Below, one piece after another: positions 60,791-64,000 of a stretch of 64,000 nucleotides of DNA. The first letter of the stretch is position 1, and every line of letters begins with the position of its first letter. Source of the stretch: Sipunculus nudus (Eukaryota; Annelida; Sipuncula; Golfingiida; Sipunculidae); the NCBI GenBank assembly GCA_026874595.1, contig CM049307.1, positions 48,333,678 to 48,397,677 of the forward strand, in the 5' to 3' direction. Both the position numbers and the translations under genes were made by a program. The notes under the pieces are model-generated. The model saw only the letters and a list, made by a program, of their open reading frames with translations. It was not told the origin of the DNA and made no database searches.

Positions 60791-61574
60791 AATATTATTA
60801 GGGCCACGTCTGCAATGTCGTGAACACTATGGGCGGGCCTGTCATAACCAGCTCGTTGAGATTCAAAGTCAGAAACGTCCCCAAGGAAAACGCTCTGCAG
60901 CTTAAATATGCTACTTTCAAATATACCGTAGTTTGTATCTTTATGGAATCCGAAAGTAGATTTTTACATGTTATTAGGTAAAGCATGCTGTAAACCGACA
61001 TGAAGGGTGTTGTCATAGAAATCCGATCCGTGAATCCGAGGAGGAAAATTTAAAAGATATCGTTAAGTACTGTCAGGCAGCGTCCACTGAGATTTAATTA
61101 ATACCTCCCCTTAAGTAAATTAATAATTCGGGTATATGATTCATTTTCATGTTTCAATTGTTTCTTCACTCGTTTGACCATATATTACACATCCAATCAT
61201 GCAGTGCCATGATCTATGTTTTCTGTCCTATTCTTTAGAGAATCATACAATGTACGCTTTGGAAAAATTGGCATTGAAATCACTTCAGTTTGTGATACGC
61301 AAAGATGCATGCCCTTATAAAATGACGGGCAAATATAACGCATAAATATGGGAGAAAATCAGATAAATAGTAACTGTACACTTGACAGGGAAACATAAAT
61401 AAGAGGTTACTTTTATAATAAGAAATAAAAGTATTCTTTTATATAAATAAACCATTTAATGTCTCGTATGTCTGTCCTTGTCACATTCTGTCACAATTAA
61501 TCCATATGCTCATTGACTTATATTCTACCTCCATGGTATGAACAAGGAAAAATAGTTTCAAAGAGTAATGTTAA
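60791..61574. other. Non-coding, nothing recognised
   Basis: One minus-strand frame (60798-61016) without a domain. Confidence 0.45.
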
Positions 61575-61888
61575 GGCCAAAAAATAAAGGTATGGTTCTC
61601 AGGCACTTTTTTTCGGAAATCTGTGCGGGTGGGCGGGCGGGCGAATTTTCGTTTTTTCCCCTTTTTTGTATGTTCCAAAAAAATGTCATATGATCAGCGA
61701 AATGCTTGAAAATAACAAAATGTTTTTGCTAAATAGGTAAAAGCACATAACAAAGGAAATCTTATCCAAATTGTATTATTTTTTATTCTTGAAAGATGAA
61801 AATCAAAATACAAATTTTGATGCGGGCGGTTAAAATTGACGCGGGCGGTGCCTGAGAACCATATCTTTTATTCTTTATTTTTTTGGCC
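61575..61888. mobile_element. Harbinger-like non-autonomous MITE, copy 2
   Basis: The cleaner copy: TAA | GGCCAAAAAATAAAGGTATGG ... and ... ATTTTTTTGGCC | TAA, giving an exact 3-bp duplication and TIRs of about 35 bases with small gaps. GGTTCTCAGGCAC and GTGCCTGAGAACC are identical arms. The interior aligns with 460-794 in the same orientation. No coding capacity. Confidence 0.85.
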
Positions 61889-63225
61889 TAATATAAAGAT
61901 TCTTTTAATCAATCTTAGATGGAATAGTATCCCTTTTCTCCTTTTCTTTTATTTCTTCTAACTCGTAATAACGTAATAATATTATGTATGGTTTTATATT
62001 AATTTATGGTCTTTTCAACCATTCATATAAATTGAATTGTTTTTCCACTTTTTATGCATTTTATTCATACATCCCACATATATGCAGTATGATATATTTT
62101 TTTGCATTATGAGTGCTATTATGAAACCAGTTCAATGAAGACAACACCATATATATGAATAACACAATAGAAATTTGGATTTATATTCACATGAGATGTT
62201 TGAATCAAACGTACGTTTCCATACTGCAGTCTAAAAGACGCTAATAGCTCACATGATTTCTACCCAATTATCACGTTGTTTGAACATTAACGTTTCTGTT
62301 ATAATTGACTTTATCATAACAAGTAAGCCTTTTTAAAGTGGCAGTTATCATTTACTTTAAAATAAACAAAAACGAGTTTGAAAACAAAACAGCTCAGAAG
62401 CTTGCTTTTACTTTGTTCTGATCGAACACTTGTGAATTGTAACACATTCTAGATGTTTTAGGGGACACTCTGTCGAACAGATCTTTTTATGTGTCTCAGA
62501 AGGTCGTAAACTGTCAATGTGCTGAAACTTTAAGAGACAGAAAATCTGTTGTAGAAAACAGTACCAGTATTTTAAGTAATTTTCTCGGCCTAGCAGGTAA
62601 TATGCTGAAAACAAGAGGCTTGGTGTTGTAAGTGACTCCTTGACACGTGGTAGTCTACATAACACTGAACACAGATTTGATTTTTCAAAGAAACCAACAG
62701 GTACAGTTTACAGATGAAACTGGGACTTATTGCAAAGAACTAAAGAAATATAAATTTCTAAATCCTCGCAAATGTGACAGCTGTCAAACAGAAATGATAA
62801 ACTTTATTTATAGATAAAAAGTAAATCTGCAGTTTTATTAACTCATGATTTTCAACTGTTATAGCCAAACGACAATCCTTTTGTAAAACCCCATTCTATA
62901 CATAGCGATCACGACCAGGAAGGCTGCGTTTCTGCTATTTTAGTTGCATGAAGGGAAATGTTACAGAGTAATTATAATAACAAATCGTTATAATATTCAT
63001 AGTAACAACAACATTCCAATAAAATGCAATAAAATGAAAATAAATCAGTATCATTATCAAATAAGGACTTGCTATACATGTATCTCCAGCATAGGTTCAT
63101 GGATTCAAGCAAAATAACATGAACTGAAGTACCTTTACGGCTGAGAAAAGAGACATTGTATCACTGGCGACGGGAAGTACACCTAAAAAAGTGTTAAAAC
63201 AAGTACACTCACCGAAGTAGAGATG
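61889..63225. other. AT-rich non-coding, nothing recognised
   Basis: The minus-strand frame 62408-62665 has no domain. Confidence 0.5.
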
Positions 63226-64000
63226 AAACCCCAATCGAAGTACTTAATGATCCTAAAGCGCGATTTGCTATCCCGTTAGCCAGGCTTACGGGCTACATTT
63301 GGACGGTGGGCGTTACATGAAGGAAATTCCAACCGGACCGTGAGCGGGACGCTAGTTGGTTATATTATATAACAGACAAGGGGGACTGTTCACACGCTAG
63401 TCTGCGTGCGCATGATGCTTCCGTGGAATGTGGGATGCAACACACCGGTTACGCGTTTATACTTTAGTATCTGCTGACACATTTTGCAATACTAGTTCGA
63501 CCATTTTCTGTTGAGGTATTTTACAATACCATCTACGGGACCGTGCGGTTTTATTCCTTTGGTATCATCAGAAAAATAGAAGATCACATCGCCATGAAAA
63601 CCGGGCAAGTCTGCATTTATGAATTCATAAATGGCTGGGCCTTATACTTCTAGTTCTCTAATGATCCTTCAGCAATCTCAGGCAGCGCGCACCTGCCCTT
63701 CGAGGACTCATTTCCTTAGTTTGTGATGTTCTGAGCCCGACAAATTCTGCATGCTCCATTAAACTACAAGCTTTATTGTCTCTTGGCTTCCTATGATAGC
63801 TGCCTGCCATGCTTGGTAACGAGTTGGGGACCACTCTAACTCCACAAATCCCAACGTTACAAAGCCATTGAGGCCTGTATTAAATATTAAAGCAATATCG
63901 TAGAATATGGGTACAGAACAAGATGAAAGATGGAACCATGGTCCTTGAAAGCAAATCTGGATGAAGAAAAATTCGATGACGAGAGTATATCACTGTACCT
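63226..64000. other. GC-balanced right flank, nothing firm recognised
   Basis: 63230-63480 is relatively GC-rich and repeat-free. GGTATT-TTAC-AATACC forms a small hairpin near 63515. It could be regulatory, but no motif cluster stands out. Confidence 0.35.

Overview
This is a eukaryotic, AT-rich, gene-poor window. It has no convincing protein-coding gene, no rRNA, no intact tRNA gene, no operon structure and no CRISPR array. Its longest open frames (up to about 150 codons) are explained by dinucleotide runs, transposon ends or chance. The content is (TA)n, (CT)n and (CA)n microsatellites, poly-G tracts, several tRNA-derived SINE types, short non-autonomous DNA transposons and a probable LTR. 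This suggests a marine invertebrate, most likely a lophotrochozoan such as a mollusc. That placement is inference and cannot be proved here.

Mobile elements. Two copies of one Harbinger-like MITE sit near the ends (460-794 and 61575-61888). Two hAT-type elements have exact 8-bp target-site duplications: 28570-29953, with GATTAC arrays at both ends, and 52972-53483. A 788-bp element with long inverted ends made of TTGGTT motifs lies at 19800-20587 and carries a tRNA-like segment. Two copies of one SINE family are at 2466-2707 (minus) and 15291-15547 (plus). A second tRNA-like family is duplicated at 26041-26398. A SINE fragment with a V-SINE-like motif is at 49985-50100. A probable solo LTR is at 56071-56828. 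A dispersed family marked by GGGGYGGAT followed by poly-G occurs at four or more places.

Tandem repeats. There is a six-copy ~32-bp array (854-1058), a purine-rich minisatellite with a ~123-bp higher-order period (51151-51598), a perfect 68-bp duplication (55625-55762) and an imperfect 129-bp duplication (57944-58180).

Possible regulatory DNA. Between the repeats are blocks with more balanced base composition and dense candidate homeodomain, FOX, SOX, TCF, CRE and E-box sites, for example at 1430-1745, 6886-7170, 10150-10385, 11871-12240, 14450-14760, 22135-22400 and 46900-47300. They look like the conserved non-coding elements found around developmental regulators. Without an alignment this remains a hypothesis. 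Two segments (40595-40924 and 46039-46262) are the best candidates for isolated exons, and both are weak.
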